A stretch of 64,000 nt of DNA from Serpula lacrymans var. lacrymans S7.9 (lineage: Eukaryota; Basidiomycota; Agaricomycetes; Boletales; Serpulaceae): positions 614,720-678,719 of the forward strand of contig NW_006763293.1 of the NCBI RefSeq assembly GCF_000218685.1. Direction: 5' to 3'. The notes below the pieces were generated by a model. It was not told where the DNA came from. It made no database searches and saw nothing but the letters and a program-made list of their open reading frames with translations. Below are positions 46,715 through 58,790 of this stretch, in pieces. The position numbers and the translations under genes are program-made. The stretch's first letter is position 1; each line of letters begins with the position of its first letter.

Positions 46715-47010
46715 GAGCAGCAGCGACGGGAAAGTGGGCGGGCGGTGTACTGTAACTTTTATACGGATCAAACTCAGACACTTGTAGACTTCACATCGAT
46801 ATCCGGAGGGCCGGGGAGTCCCAGGGAGCCGAGTAGAGTAGTTGATCATCGCGTGACTGAACACTATCACCACCTTATGTAAGCGCCACCTTTCGAAGCT
46901 TAGGGCGCATATTTCGTTACAGATCCCCAACAAATCATATCTTCCTTCTCGTCCACGACGTGCCACGGTCCTGACAGCCTCGCTGGTCGTCAGCGTCGCT
47001 GTACAGCAAC

Positions 47011-47464
47011 ATGCTTAACATGTTCTTTGTAACTTTTATGACTGCCATGCTCCTCCTCTGTCTCTTTTCTCCCTCAGTCAGAAGGTCAATCATGACTGGT
47101 GACGATGTTCTTGATGCTCATGAGTCTGGTATCGCACTTGTTGCATCTCGTAAGTCTATTTTATATCCAATCTTGCGTTATGTATTAAAGTCATTTGTCA
47201 TTGCCAGGAAATCCGTTTAGAGAAACAGGACCACCAGCGTGTATGGCCAAGTTAATCATGCTCAGACATAAAGTAAGCCTTGTCGAGAAGAACTCTTTGA
47301 CATAAATAACAATCCATTCCCAGATGCAAACTAGTACACGCAGACGCAGGAGCCTTACGCCGTCACGCCAAGCAGCGAGGAATTTTGTCCTCCCACCCCC
47401 TAGAACTATGAACCGTCCCCCGTGGATACGCTTCGGCAAGCAGTTTGGAATCCAACACCATTAA
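47011..47464 (+). CDS. Small putative secreted or membrane protein
   Basis: Three exons (47011-47149, 47208-47272, 47324-47464) with good GT-AG ends and matching phases give 114 residues. The first 20 residues (MLNMFFVTFMTAMLLLCLFS) are strongly hydrophobic, like a signal peptide or anchor. The rest is basic and Arg-rich (TSTRRRRSLTPSRQAARNF). I do not recognise the family. A shorter start at 47090 (MTGDDVLDAHE) would remove the hydrophobic part and make a soluble protein. The gene lies alone between the divergent tafazzin gene and the 3' end of MRC1. Confidence 0.5.
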
Positions 47465-47724
47465 AACTTCTTTCTTTTCTTGACGCGATAACTCAGTCCT
47501 CACGCTATTTAACACCTTTCTTCTCTATCTCTATTACCTTATCAGCAGCATACCCCATTCTATTTCATGGTCAAACTAAACCAACTTTTGCATATAGCTC
47601 TTTGTTTTCATTGCGACTTATTTTTTTTGGTTGATCCTTGTGTTATTGTTGTGCATACAGAACATGGGGGGTTGTTACAGATACTCGACAGAATAGACAT
47701 AAGCCACACATCCAGAGACGTACA

Positions 47725-50700
47725 CTACGCGAATTTGCTGCTTCTGTCAGACACAGTAGCCAGCAAGCTGGAGTTCTTGGTGAGTTTACGGGAGTTCACC
47801 TTACCATCAGCAACGTTCGAGCTGGAAGCTGATGATTGTGCCGTACGTAAAGAACCTCCACCTGCTTTCAGTTTAGCTTTACTGTGTCCGGTGACGGCTG
47901 CCCCAACAGCGGATCGACCAGTTCCTTGATTTCGACCATGTTGACCTCTCGCCCACGAGATCATCTTAGCATTATGCTGCTCGCTCTCCAAGTTCCGTGT
48001 CGGTCGCTAATAATTGTGTTCCTGCTATGTTAGGAATGTATTTTTCCAGAAAACTTATCGGACAAACCTCTGCATCGAAATCTGCTGGATCAACGTTTAC
48101 CTTCCGAATAGACTTGGTGGGTTTGGATGATACCACCTTGAAACTTTGTTCACCCTCTTCATCTATATCGTCAAGCCAAGAAGCATCCTCAGGGTCCAAC
48201 ACACGCAAAGACTGTAGGCATACAAAATATTAACAAAAGATAGTAAAAAGTAGAGACAATTCACCTCTTTGTTCTGAGCCACCCTCTGTACTTGTTCGCG
48301 TATTTCTTCATATGACACTACCTCTTTTTGATCTTCTTCGTCGTCCTCTTGATCGACATCCACCATTTCTGTATCTTGTTTGAGATGCTGAAACTCTAGG
48401 CCGTCATCATCGATGAGGTCTTTCTGATATGCCTCATAAAATGCTCGGGTTTCCTCCTTCTGACCTGCGTGAAAATGTTTGTTAAACAAATAACAAGTAG
48501 AACAAACGAGGTAATCAACTAACCTAAAGCCTCAAGATGGTCGCCGTCAATTTTGCGTTTCTTGTACATATTATTTCTGATTCGTCGAGCGCGTTCGTCC
48601 TCGTCCTCGTCTTCACTATCATCATTCAGCCCAAAGTCACGATTACGGCGCTTTGTTCTGAATTTTCCTTCCACGGCATCGCGGTGAAGCTTTTCAAGAT
48701 CGCGGTCGTCTTGCTCCCTATGCTCCCTACGTACGTGAAAACATGATTTCAACAAATCTTCAGAATAACGTATCAGCCTGACACGCACCTGACTTTCTCT
48801 AAAACTAGCTTTTCTTGTACATCTACTTCCCCGTCATCGACGAGGCCCTCGAGAATCTTATCTTGGTCTTCATCTTCTTCTTCATCGTCGTCCCCTTTCT
48901 TCCGTCCACCAAAACCGAACGTGCGCTCCTCGTCCGACTCTTCTGCCTCTGCTTCAACAAACTCTGATTTTTCCAGTTTCTTCCGCTTTTCATTACGGGA
49001 TGAATGTTTGCCCAATACGTCATATGCGTTTAACTTTTGTAACTGCTGCCTTGGGCTAGCACTGGGGCTTGAGTCATGTTCAAGTGAGCGACCGCGGGTG
49101 TCCAAAGGTGATGTACTACGTCGCCGTAACCGCCGCAGAGACTGCTCGGGTGAGTCAGTTATGCCTTCAAACGAAATTGTCCGTAACGGAGGTCGACTAC
49201 TTGCCACATCACGAGATTGGGGAGAGCGCAACCTAGCAATTTGAGAGGGAGTCGCAAGGCGATAAACTTCTGGACTCGATGCTTCTGGACGCGTTTGCGT
49301 GAGGAAGCTAATCAGAAGGTATATTAGTAGCTATTGCCTGGGAAGTTATCGATCTTACCCGTGGTCGTTCACATACAGCACTTCCTTCTGCCCAGGCTTC
49401 TGATTCGCTGATTCGACAACATAATCCTGCTCTTTCTCAAAAATGGCATCAGCCCTACGACGAAGTGTACCGCTGACTTCCAACGCAGGCTGAAGCCCAA
49501 CATCCAGAGTCAAAGATAAGTCATTCAAGCCGTTCGGTAGCCCAGGTTTTTGCAAAGTAACACTACTATTGTCCTAAAATTTATAATGAAAACATGAACC
49601 AAAAGATGTCACAATAATCCAGGTCATCCGTACCTTTGACTCGGAAAACAGCTGAGAGAAACCACGACCTTGTGGCGGGTTCAAAGGTGCTAGGGATGGG
49701 CTAAGGCTCACGTCCTGAGAAAACTGTAATATCTGCGGCTTAAAGCCGATCACGCTGCTTTCATCGTTTTCCGTGTCAGGAAACTGAGAAGAATCAAATC
49801 GATTTGTGCGAAAATCTTTCAAGGCTGCTGGCGATCCTAGACCAAGCTGTAATACGGCAGTCGGCGGTGGCGGCGAAGCAGTATTTGCATGGGAAGCTGC
49901 AGCTTGCTGCAGTCGTGTAGTGAAGGAAGATTTCGATGGTGAGGGAGATAAGAATGGATCTTCATCCTCTCTTAAGAGTTCTTTCAGTGGCGATCGTGCG
50001 ACAATACCACCAGAAGATTCTATGGGGTTGGGTTCCAAGGATGACATTGATAGACTCCTCCTCACTCCTTCCTCTAAGGCGAAGAGAGACCCTGGCCTAC
50101 TCTCGAGAGGAGACCTGGTATTCAAGGGTGAATGTCGGACCACAGCTTTATTTTCTTTGTCTTCACTCTTGTCGTACATTAGACGGTCGTCGTTTTCTTT
50201 ATCATTCTCATCCTCAGTCTGTTCGTCCAAAGAAGATATCGAGTACCGGTGATTTCGAGCGAGTGGAGGACTCTGGGAAATCTGCATCAAAGATGTATCG
50301 GGGACAAGAATGCGACCCATTGATTGTCCTCGGGACAGCGGTCTATTCTCGCTTTCATCGTCTGAATCAACGACCCGCGCTGCAGATCGACGAGGAGCTC
50401 GATGTCGAGGGACCACCACATTATCTTCCTCGTCGGTTTTGTCCTCATTGGATTCTTTATCTTCAGGCACGTCTTGGTTTTCCTGATCGCTGTTCTCCAT
50501 TGGTTCAGGGCTGCCTGACCCTCTCATATGCGGCTGATAGTCCTCATCACTATCTTCACTGTCACTGTCTTGCTCGCTGAGATTGGTTTGCTCGACCATA
50601 TTCGCCGCCTCCAGACCCTGGTCTGCATAGCGTGTAAAGCTCTCATTCAGAGAATGCTGCTGTTCCAAGTTGACATGATCACCCGGGGTCCGACCACCGT

Positions 50701-52541
50701 TTTCCTTCCACTCTCGATCCTTATTCGCGACAATTCGCATTTTAGCTTGTTCGGCTTGGTGCAGCATGAAGCGGTTCAGCTCTGCCTGGTTTTGAGCTTT
50801 CTTCGCCTTAGCATTTGTTTGGAATGCGGGTTTTGCGGATTCTCGTAGAAACCCCATCCAATCTTTGGGTGGGACAGATTGCTTATTCTTCTTGACAGGG
50901 CTCACGTCAATCGACTTTCCTAACAGCGACTGCCGTGCTTTCCCCTTTGATGGCCCTCCGTGAACTTTCTCCGATTTGCGTTTAGCCGCTTCCTTGTCCG
51001 CTACAACGTGCATTTTGTCACTTGGCACTACCTCCAGATCGTCATCGCTGTTATCCGCGCTCATGGGTAGCTGCGAACGCTGTTCCAGTATCCGCGTCTT
51101 GATATGATGTAACGACTGTGTACGCCCTGTATGATCGCTAGGAGGTGATTGTTTAACAAGCATCTCTCCCAGGTTCGGTAATTCTTCATCGTCAGAATGG
51201 ATTGGCGCTACGACAGTGAGCATAGTTGCATCGTGCTCAGCACGAATGTCTTCCTTTCCTGACAATAAACTCGGAAGTTGGGGTGATGGGTCGAGAAGGC
51301 CCGCGGGAGCACCAAAATGAATGGCATTGCACGTTACATCTTGAGCGCTTTCAGCACCTGGCGAGGAAGAAAACGGCAAAATAGGATCTGAGGATGGTAG
51401 CGACTGCGTTGGGATTGTTAAGGCCCCGTCATTCCTGTTTTCGACATGTTTGAACGAATACCGTAGCACGTACATAACTTGACTTACTTTACGCGGTGGA
51501 AAATTCTCGTCAACGTATACCTGTTGCGATCCTCGGTACGTTGTACCTCAACTGCTCTGCTCGCTTGAATGCGAGTCTTCTCGAAGGCAGTTTCTCGCCT
51601 ATCTTTTTTCGTCGGTGCCTTCAAATATTATATTAGCAGCCAGTTTTGACACAAAATACGATGAGGACGAAGCGTGCCTTAATCCTGGAGCGATTTTGCT
51701 CTTTACGTTTTCCCTTATGGTCCTTTGACAAAGCAACAGCGGATGAAACGAGTTCGTCATCAAATTGAAGAGGCGCAACATCGCGTACAGGTGCTTTACC
51801 CTTCCCTTTGTCAATCTTTATAATCCGGGAAGGCATGTCAACCTCAGAAGTCGGTGGACTGGACAGAGAGTCTCTCCGAGGTGTGGTAATAGGGAATTTT
51901 GTCGGTGATGCACTGGAGGAAGCACCAACTTCGTCAGGTTCACGATCGGAAATTTGTATTCTATTCCCTCTGTACCGCGGTGGCGCAACAGGAAATTCAT
52001 CGAAAGATTCTGTAAAGGATGAATCTGGTAGAGAACTGGTAAGAGTTGATAAAGAGCCACCAAAGAAACCGTCGGGTGTCAACTCGGCACCTCTAGGAGA
52101 AGGAGGCGCTGTATCCACGCTTTCACGATTGACAAAGGGAGATGGTGCCTTCTGTACTTCCAGATTTGAAATAGCAGTAGTGTCCACAATTTTCTGCGCG
52201 TTATGATCATCGTCGTCACTTTCCTCGTCCATTTCCTTCATTCTCTGCTTCCAACTGAATTGGAAAGACCCGGAAGTGTCCTCATCCTCGTCGTCAGCTG
52301 CACACGTCATGTTTGACGACTGAGACGCAGACGACACGTCAGTATGCAAAAAAGGACCATGGTTGGCACCCTCATATGCCAATCCTGTTGTCTCTTCGCG
52401 TGATGTTGGGCTCTGACCGGCGAGGGTCATCGAAGAATCTGGGTCATCTACTTGCACAAGTCTTTTGCGACTCCCATACGTGACGGGGGCACGTTTTATT
52501 GCAGATAAAAGTGGTGATGATGGGGCTGATGTTTCAGCCAT
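47725..52541 (-). CDS. MRC1: Replication-checkpoint mediator Mrc1/Claspin
   Basis: The start MAETSAPSSPLLSAIKRAPV is at 52539-52541. About nine exons encode roughly 1,400 residues, mostly acidic and disordered. Notable pieces are RIK/APTKKDRRETAFEKTR, PPKDWMGFLRESAKPAFQ, many SQ/TQ and SP sites, and the conserved MRC1 domain near the C-terminus: TKRRNRDFGLNDDSEDEDED, ARRIRNNMYKKRKIDGD, then RAFYEAYQKDL and EDASWLDD. The last intron (48007-48067) must be removed to reach NLESEQHNAKMISWARG and the end SLLATVSDRSSKFA. Mrc1 travels with the replisome and relays stalled forks to Cds1/Rad53-type kinases. The boundary after RIK is unclear: it needs either a GC-AG intron or an unusually short GT-AG one. 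Confidence 0.93.
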
Positions 52542-52911
52542 GTCGATTTGGGCCTTTGCCCAGCGTGTCTGTCGTTACTGTCCAAGGTGGTTTGTCGAGA
52601 ATCCTTCAACTTGAACGTATATGCGACCGTGACCGTGGGGGAGGTGTTACAATAGTCGCACGTGACTATAGCGCGTTTATGGAAGGTGCCAGCTACAGCG
52701 GGTCCCATTCGCCTCCGTATACTACGTATAGAGGCAGACGCTCCTTTCTACTTTGGCTATACCATGCTTGGCATGTTGTCCAAAATGGATGTTACTCGTG
52801 CGATAAGGACTCTTATGAAAGTAAATCATTATCTTCCTATCTATACCACAGTGCATCTCGACTATTACCATCCATATCGTGACTCGCGACTACTGTACCT
52901 CGATTATCGTG
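52542..52911. promoter_or_regulatory. Divergent promoter region of MRC1 and the kinase-like gene
   Basis: The two start codons are 370 bp apart on opposite strands. No MluI box (ACGCGT) or other cell-cycle element was clearly recognised. Confidence 0.45.
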
Positions 52912-54032
52912 ATGGCAATCGATCTTACCACAGCAGATGGCACCAGCGCGTATCTGAAGGAACATACGACGTTTGATGTTGAAGACGTTCATATCTTAAG
53001 TGGCGGTTATCGCAACTTTGTATGGCGCGTGAAGCTCAACACTCCGTACCAAGGACACACGAGTCTTATACTTAAGCATGCGGAAGGCTACGCTGCTAGT
53101 GACAAGAACACGGAGGTTGACGTTGAACGGCAGGTTTGTCTTATGTCGTATCGATTTCTTCGGTTGCACTCATCTCTTTACAGACGTTCGAGTATCAAGC
53201 TCTCAAGGTGGTTGCAGAAAGTGGACTACTGGATGGAGATGGTCTCGTCACTGTCCCTACTGTCTTCCATTATGATGCCAACTATCATGTTTTACTAATG
53301 GACGACGCCGGCAAGATCCCTACACTTCAGGATTACCTATCTTCCCAACCTCCTCCTCCTGTCGACATCGCCAATACCATCGCCATTAGATTGGCAGAGT
53401 TTATCGCTAGTCTCCACCATTGGGGTCGTGACAATGATGTCGCACGTCTCAGATTATCGAAAAATATTCCAGCTAGAAAGGCATACAGCAGTGTGGAGTA
53501 TGGAAGCATAATCCCTTTAGCAGCGGAGTATGGTGTCACCGACCCATTACTACAGACGGTGGTGAATATGTTGACGGAGGAAGCACTGACCAGCGAAGAA
53601 ACGCTTATCATGGGAGACTTTTGGCTTGGCAATATATTGGTCGACATCCAGGACAATACTGACGGGAGTAAAGTTTTGAAAAGGGTGTGGGTCATCGACT
53701 GGGACATGTGCAGATATGGTTCACCTGCGTCAGACATTGTTACAGTTGCTGGGGACTGTTTCTTGATTTCTCGATTCAAAAATCCATCTATCGGCGATGT
53801 TTTCCGACGGACCTACCTCAAGACATACGCTAGCTTGGCGAAAGTAGACCTATCTAGGGTCGTGCTGGGGATGGGTGCCCATTGGATTATGTTCACGAAG
53901 ATATTGGGGTGGTCAAGCGAGGCTGAGACTCGGGAATGTATCGAGCAAGGGGTTGAATATGTCCATAGGGGCTGGGAAAAGTCCATGGATTGGATTAGTA
54001 CCAGCTTGGCGAAGGAGCTCATGTTTGGATGA
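52912..54032 (+). CDS. APH/choline-kinase-like phosphotransferase
   Basis: Two exons (52912-53133, 53184-54032) give 356 residues. The N-lobe has a Gly-rich turn, HILSGGYRNFVWRVKL, and a candidate ATP-binding Lys in TSLILKHAEG. The catalytic loop reads LIMGDFWLGNILVD where the family normally has H-GD-x4-N, so the His is Met while Asp and Asn remain. The metal-binding motif is VWVIDWDMCRYGSPASDIV. This is the aminoglycoside-phosphotransferase fold shared with choline, methylthioribose and other small-molecule kinases. The substrate is unknown. It is not evidence of antibiotic resistance, since many fungi carry paralogues. Confidence 0.87.
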
Positions 54033-54395
54033 CTTTTTGGAGACTCTGTTGGTCTTTGTACAGCAGCTATCATGATAATCCCTCCAACAATCATCAGACA
54101 TGGGTCGCCTGGCTTAGATGCAGAGTCCGCCATTAAACGCTGAAAAGACAGGAATTGTTAGTCAGCACTGCTCATATGATCCTACTGTCGCCGCTCTGCA
54201 CCCGTAATAGACCTGAAATGAGGACATATTCCTAGGTATGTGGCTGACAGAAACACGGATATGACGTCGGAGCAAAAACACGCATTGGAGCCGATGGAAA
54301 ACATATGTAAAGGTGTGAGGGTTTCGCTGTTATTGGCAATCGCTCTGATCATCTCTCTAAGCCCCAAGTTTCAGCCTTCCTAGCTCGTCAATACT
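54033..54395. other. Intergenic region, no gene recognised
   Basis: This 363-bp gap between tandem genes contains a TGACGTCG (CRE-like core) near 54262-54269. No coding signal was seen. Confidence 0.45.
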
Positions 54396-57017
54396 ATGGC
54401 CTTGAATGCACCAGGGATTGTCTTCTTAGGCCGTATCTTCTTTGTCGTCGCTGGCCTCTGCTTTGGTGTAGCATTGTTGGTTCACATCGCCTCAGACTTT
54501 GGTGTCACCATTCCAACCTGGCTGTTGGTATCTGGTCTAGGCATCGGCTTGCCAGTTGGTCTCATTCTACATGTTCAGCTTTCCCAGTTTCTCCTCCGCC
54601 GTAAAGTGGCTTCCATGGGTGCTCGCACGGTCCCCTGCATGCAGGGGGAGTACATCGGCAACATCGATCTTATGTTGAAACTGCTTGAATTTTTCAGAAC
54701 CGGATATCCAGGTATTGTCTTGTGACTCGGATCATCAAGAGACTTAAGATTGACGTTACTGATCTTTCAAATTAGGTGATGGAATCGCTGAGACAGCTGC
54801 TAACCTTGGGCCAACTTTCAACTTCCGAGTGATGTTTGAGGATAATATGTTCACAATCGAGCCCAATCATATCAAAGTGCGATTTTTTTTTCATACTTTA
54901 TCAAATTCAAAGGATTAAATTTCCTAGGCCATACTGGCTAGCGATTTTGAAAACTACGTAAAAGGTTGGTGATTCGTGTATAGTTACATTGGGTGTTTCT
55001 TTTGACCAATTCATCATGGGCAACTTGAAGGCGAGAAGTTCAGATCCACGATGCTGAGAGTCCTCGGAACTGGTGTCTTTAACTCGGATGGTAGGCGCCG
55101 TGAAGTTCAAGCATCGGTGTAGATTTAAATGTCCATATAGGCGATATGTGGAAGTTCCATCGCTCTATGACCCGGCCGTTCTTCAGTCACGACAGGATCA
55201 GTCACTTCAACATATTTGACCGGCATGGTGAAGATGCAATTAAACAAATGAAGTTGCGCCTGCGCGCCGGATACCCAGTCGACTTTCAGGTATTGTGTTC
55301 TTGCTTTTATCGACATTAATATTTATTTTCCATTTTGTAGGATGTCATTTCCCGTTTTACACTTGATTCTGCTACAGAGTTCCTATTTGGAAGCTGCGTG
55401 CACAGCCTTTCTGCCGGGCTTCCCTATCCTTATAACGTCACGTCTTCCGAGGCACCTAGTGGCAAGGCGAAGACAGCGGAGGACTTTGCTCAAGCATTTG
55501 GGCAGGCGCAGTATATCATCTCACAACGCCCTCGTAAAGGATGGGTCTGGCCCCTGTTTGAGTTCTTCAAAGATAAAACTGAAGAGCCTATGAACATTGT
55601 CAACGCTTATATCGAACCGATACTGAAGGAGGCTATTGAAAAGCGCAAGGCGGCTTCATTGTCCGGTGAGAAGACTGAAGAGTTGTCTGATGATGACACT
55701 TTGCTTGATCATTTAGTCCGTTTGACAACTGGTACTGTCTTTCTATTCCTTAGTAACTTGTTATACTATATAACTGATGTGTCGTAGACCCCGTAGTCCT
55801 CAGGGACGAGATTTTAAATATCATGATTGCTGGCCGAGATACCGTGCGTTTTTCATGTATAGCCTAGCTGTTCAGTGCCTTCATCTTGCCTGTCTCTTGA
55901 ACATAGACTGCGTCCACTCTCACTTTCGTCATCTACCTTCTTTCTACGCACCCGCACGTCTTCAAACGTCTTCAAGAGGAAGTCATAACGAAAATTGGTC
56001 CGACTGACCGACCTACCTATGACAATATCCGCGAGATGAAGTACCTCCGCGCAGTTATCAATGGTATACCCCTTGCTTGCATTGTTAATCTTTGTTCACG
56101 ATTTTAATTTTTTCCCCGGACATTTAGAGACGCTGAGACTTTTTCCTGCTGTGTGAGTGTTGCTTACTCGTGTCACCTAGCTTAATCTCATCGACGGAAA
56201 ATATATCAAGTCCTTTCAACGTTCGGTATGTAACGACTTGAAGGATCTGTTTCTGGTTATTCGACATCTTTTTATTTGATTATTTAGTGAAAGTGTCAAT
56301 TCCACTATCTGGCCTTCCACAGATCCCACTCAGAGACCACTATATATTCCTGGAAAGACAAGGTACGCTGTCATTTTCCATCAATGTTTTACATCCATTT
56401 AATCCTACATCGTTAGTGTATCCTATTCTGTCTTCCTGATGCACCGCAGGAAAGACCTATGGGGATCAGATGGTGAGCATGCGCGCAAGTGTCCCTAGTT
56501 CACTTGATGCTCATCCTCTTGTACGAACACAGCTGAGGAGTTTGATCCCGACCGCTTCCTCGATGAGAGGTTACACAAATACTTGACTCACAGACCGTTT
56601 ATCTTCCTCCCCTTCAATGCGGGACCTCGTATTTGCCTTGGACAACAGGTGCGTGCACCATTCTGCCGCGGCACTCTGATTTAACATACATTTGACCTAG
56701 TTCGCATACAATGAGATGTCGTTCATGCTCATCCGCCTACTACAGAACTTCTCTTCAATGGAGCTCGCCCCTGAGGCACAATCTCCCGAGACCCGCCCAC
56801 CAGTAGCCTGGGCCCAAAGCGAAGGCCGCAAAGCGACTGAGAAGTTCTACCCCAAGATGCATCTTACGATGTATGCTCATGTAAGTCTCCTAATCCCTGA
56901 TCTAAGGAGGCTATCTGTCTTTGTCGTGTATCGAGTCCCTTCTGACGCTAACTGCTGCGTTCTTCACAGGGTGGGCTGTGGGTAAGAATGGCTGAGGTGG
57001 AAAGCGACCTCATTTGA
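54396..57017 (+). CDS. Cytochrome P450, CYP63-like
   Basis: Fifteen exons: 54396-54711, 54776-54876, 54928-54964, 55031-55090, 55141-55289, 55341-55731, 55788-55843, 55907-56063, 56128-56152, 56211-56225 (15 bp), 56288-56362, 56417-56472, 56533-56648, 56701-56880 and 56970-57017, giving 593 residues. Two N-terminal hydrophobic helices indicate ER anchoring. The I-helix is [15 protein letters not shown], the ExxR motif is in [10 protein letters not shown], and the haem loop is [15 protein letters not shown] with its Cys. Length and motif spacing resemble the basidiomycete CYP63 family, linked to alkane, fatty-acid and xenobiotic hydroxylation. The subfamily is from memory. Both ends of the I-helix motif are split by introns. 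The gene faces an SDR across a convergent gap. Confidence 0.93.
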
Positions 57018-57459
57018 TTGGATTGATCAAATCACCAAGTTATCAACTAATGTACGATGCTTGCTGTAAACAGTGTACAGTATCGAAATGTAATTTTAGC
57101 TCCGTTTGTTGGATAATTTCCACCGTTACAGTTTTTTTTGCTTCGCTCCAACGCATTCGCAGCTGAGTCCTAGTCTTCAGCTGCTGACCTAATTCAAGAG
57201 ACTGAGATGATGTTCAATATCTTGTTGATTAAGGCTGAGTCCTACTGGGAGGAATGCATTCAACTCTGGATCCAATTTGGCACTAAATAACTGCGTGCGA
57301 TAAATCTCCTACTGAAATAATGTATTACATGAGTGTACAGAATGTGCGTAGCATCGCTGCTAATTGGAAGTTCGTTTGCAAAATTCTTCATAACTATCAA
57401 GGCTCTCAATATGATACACTAGCTCTTCTCGAGTTTTTGTTCTTGAACACCGCTCTTCA
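57018..57459. other. Convergent 3' region, no gene recognised
   Basis: About 440 bp lie between the stop codons of the P450 and the SDR. No coding signal was found. Confidence 0.5.
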
Positions 57460-58790
57460 TCACCAGATGGTGTAACCACCAGAAACAACAATACTAGGGA
57501 GGAAACAGACGTAATGAGCTCGTACACGAGATATTGATATTGATAATGAAATGAGAACATACTCGCTACCTGTGCAGAAAGTCGAGGCATCACTTGCTAA
57601 CCATGCGGTTACCCCACGCATCTCATCAAGCCTACCAAGACGACCCAATGGATTACGACCAGCCCATTCTTGGAATACTTGCGAATCCGGTTCAACTACG
57701 TCGCTGAACAAGCTGAAGTAATCCTTGTTCGTTAGTTAAGATTTCTTCCAAACAACAAAAAGCAACACCCGTACGTTGTCCGTATGTGTCCCGCTGAAAG
57801 TGTATTGACACGTACGCCCAAATGGCCAAGCTCACAGGCCATACTCCGCGCCATTTGCAGAACGGCAGATTTACTAGTGTTGTAGCCCACCCATTGGCGA
57901 CCCTGAAGATAAGGGGTTTAGCCACCAGTTATACAAGCCCGAGTCTAACCAATAGAAACTGACCTTTATTGTAGTTGTACCTGCAATAGACGCGTTGATG
58001 ATGATACTACCAGGTAACCCGAAACCTGGATTATATCATTACGATGAACGAAAATTTACGGGGGGAGAGGGAGATCCACTTACGAATCATCTGTTTACCA
58101 GCAGCCTGCGCCGTAAACAGAGCGCCATTGACATTCACACTCATGACCTATAAGATCCAGTCATCGACATCGACGTAACATATCAAATAGTATAAATTAG
58201 CATTTTACCTCCTCTAACGCCTTTGCGGAATAATCTAAGCAGTCCACCTCTCTACCCAAGACACCTGCCCCAGCGATACAGGCGTCTATTCGGCCTTCAT
58301 CGTCCCCTATCTTATTGATTTTGTCCCATATCTCCACTTGATTGGTTACATCCGCAGAAACGTACTCCAAACGCCCGCCGAATTTAGCCACATAGTCTTT
58401 CGTGAGTTTGAACTCGTCAGATGGCTGCCCCGGAAGGTCGATGCAGTAGACGGCCCTTGCACCTATCTCGCTCAGCACCAATGCCATTTCCAGGCCAATG
58501 TTACGGTTTCCACCGGTGACAATGGCTACACGATCGGGGATAGAAAATTCATCCCAAATACTTGGTCGTGGGGTAAAGGAGGGATCCTTGGAGGCCTTGA
58601 CAACTGCGGCCACACCAAGTGGGCCCGGATGTTTAGACTTCATTTTGAGCTGCTGGGTATAAGCAGCATGGGCAGACGAGAACTGTCGCGGTGAGAACTG
58701 CAAAGTCAAGTTTGAACCATATAATGGAAATACGCTAGCAACACGACGGCTGGGAACCTTTGCGGCGACTCTAATAAATGTCGAAATCAT
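57460..58790 (-). CDS. Short-chain dehydrogenase/reductase with mitochondrial-type N-terminus
   Basis: Six exons (58209-58790, 58084-58147, 57964-58025, 57775-57902, 57563-57712, 57460-57493) give 339 residues. The first 45 residues (MISTFIRVAAKVPSRRVASV, then FSPRQFSSAHAAY) are basic and hydroxylated with almost no acids, fitting a mitochondrial presequence. The Rossmann motif reads AIVTGGNRNIGLEMALVL. The cofactor and structural motifs include IAGAGVLG in place of NNAG. The active site is INASIAG (Ser) with YNTSK (Tyr and Lys). The end SGGYTIW matches the C-terminal SDR loop. It resembles fungal sorbose/mannitol-type or other classical SDRs. The substrate is unknown. Confidence 0.88.

Noticed and set aside
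49806..50580. Two long plus-strand open frames opposite MRC1
   Set aside because: The minus-strand frame is continuous with MRC1 exons and has matching low-complexity acidic composition. The plus frames are shadows.
52912..54032. Reading the APH-like protein as an antibiotic-resistance gene
   Set aside because: The fold is shared by many metabolic kinases, the gene has a fungal intron and codon style, and nothing suggests transfer.
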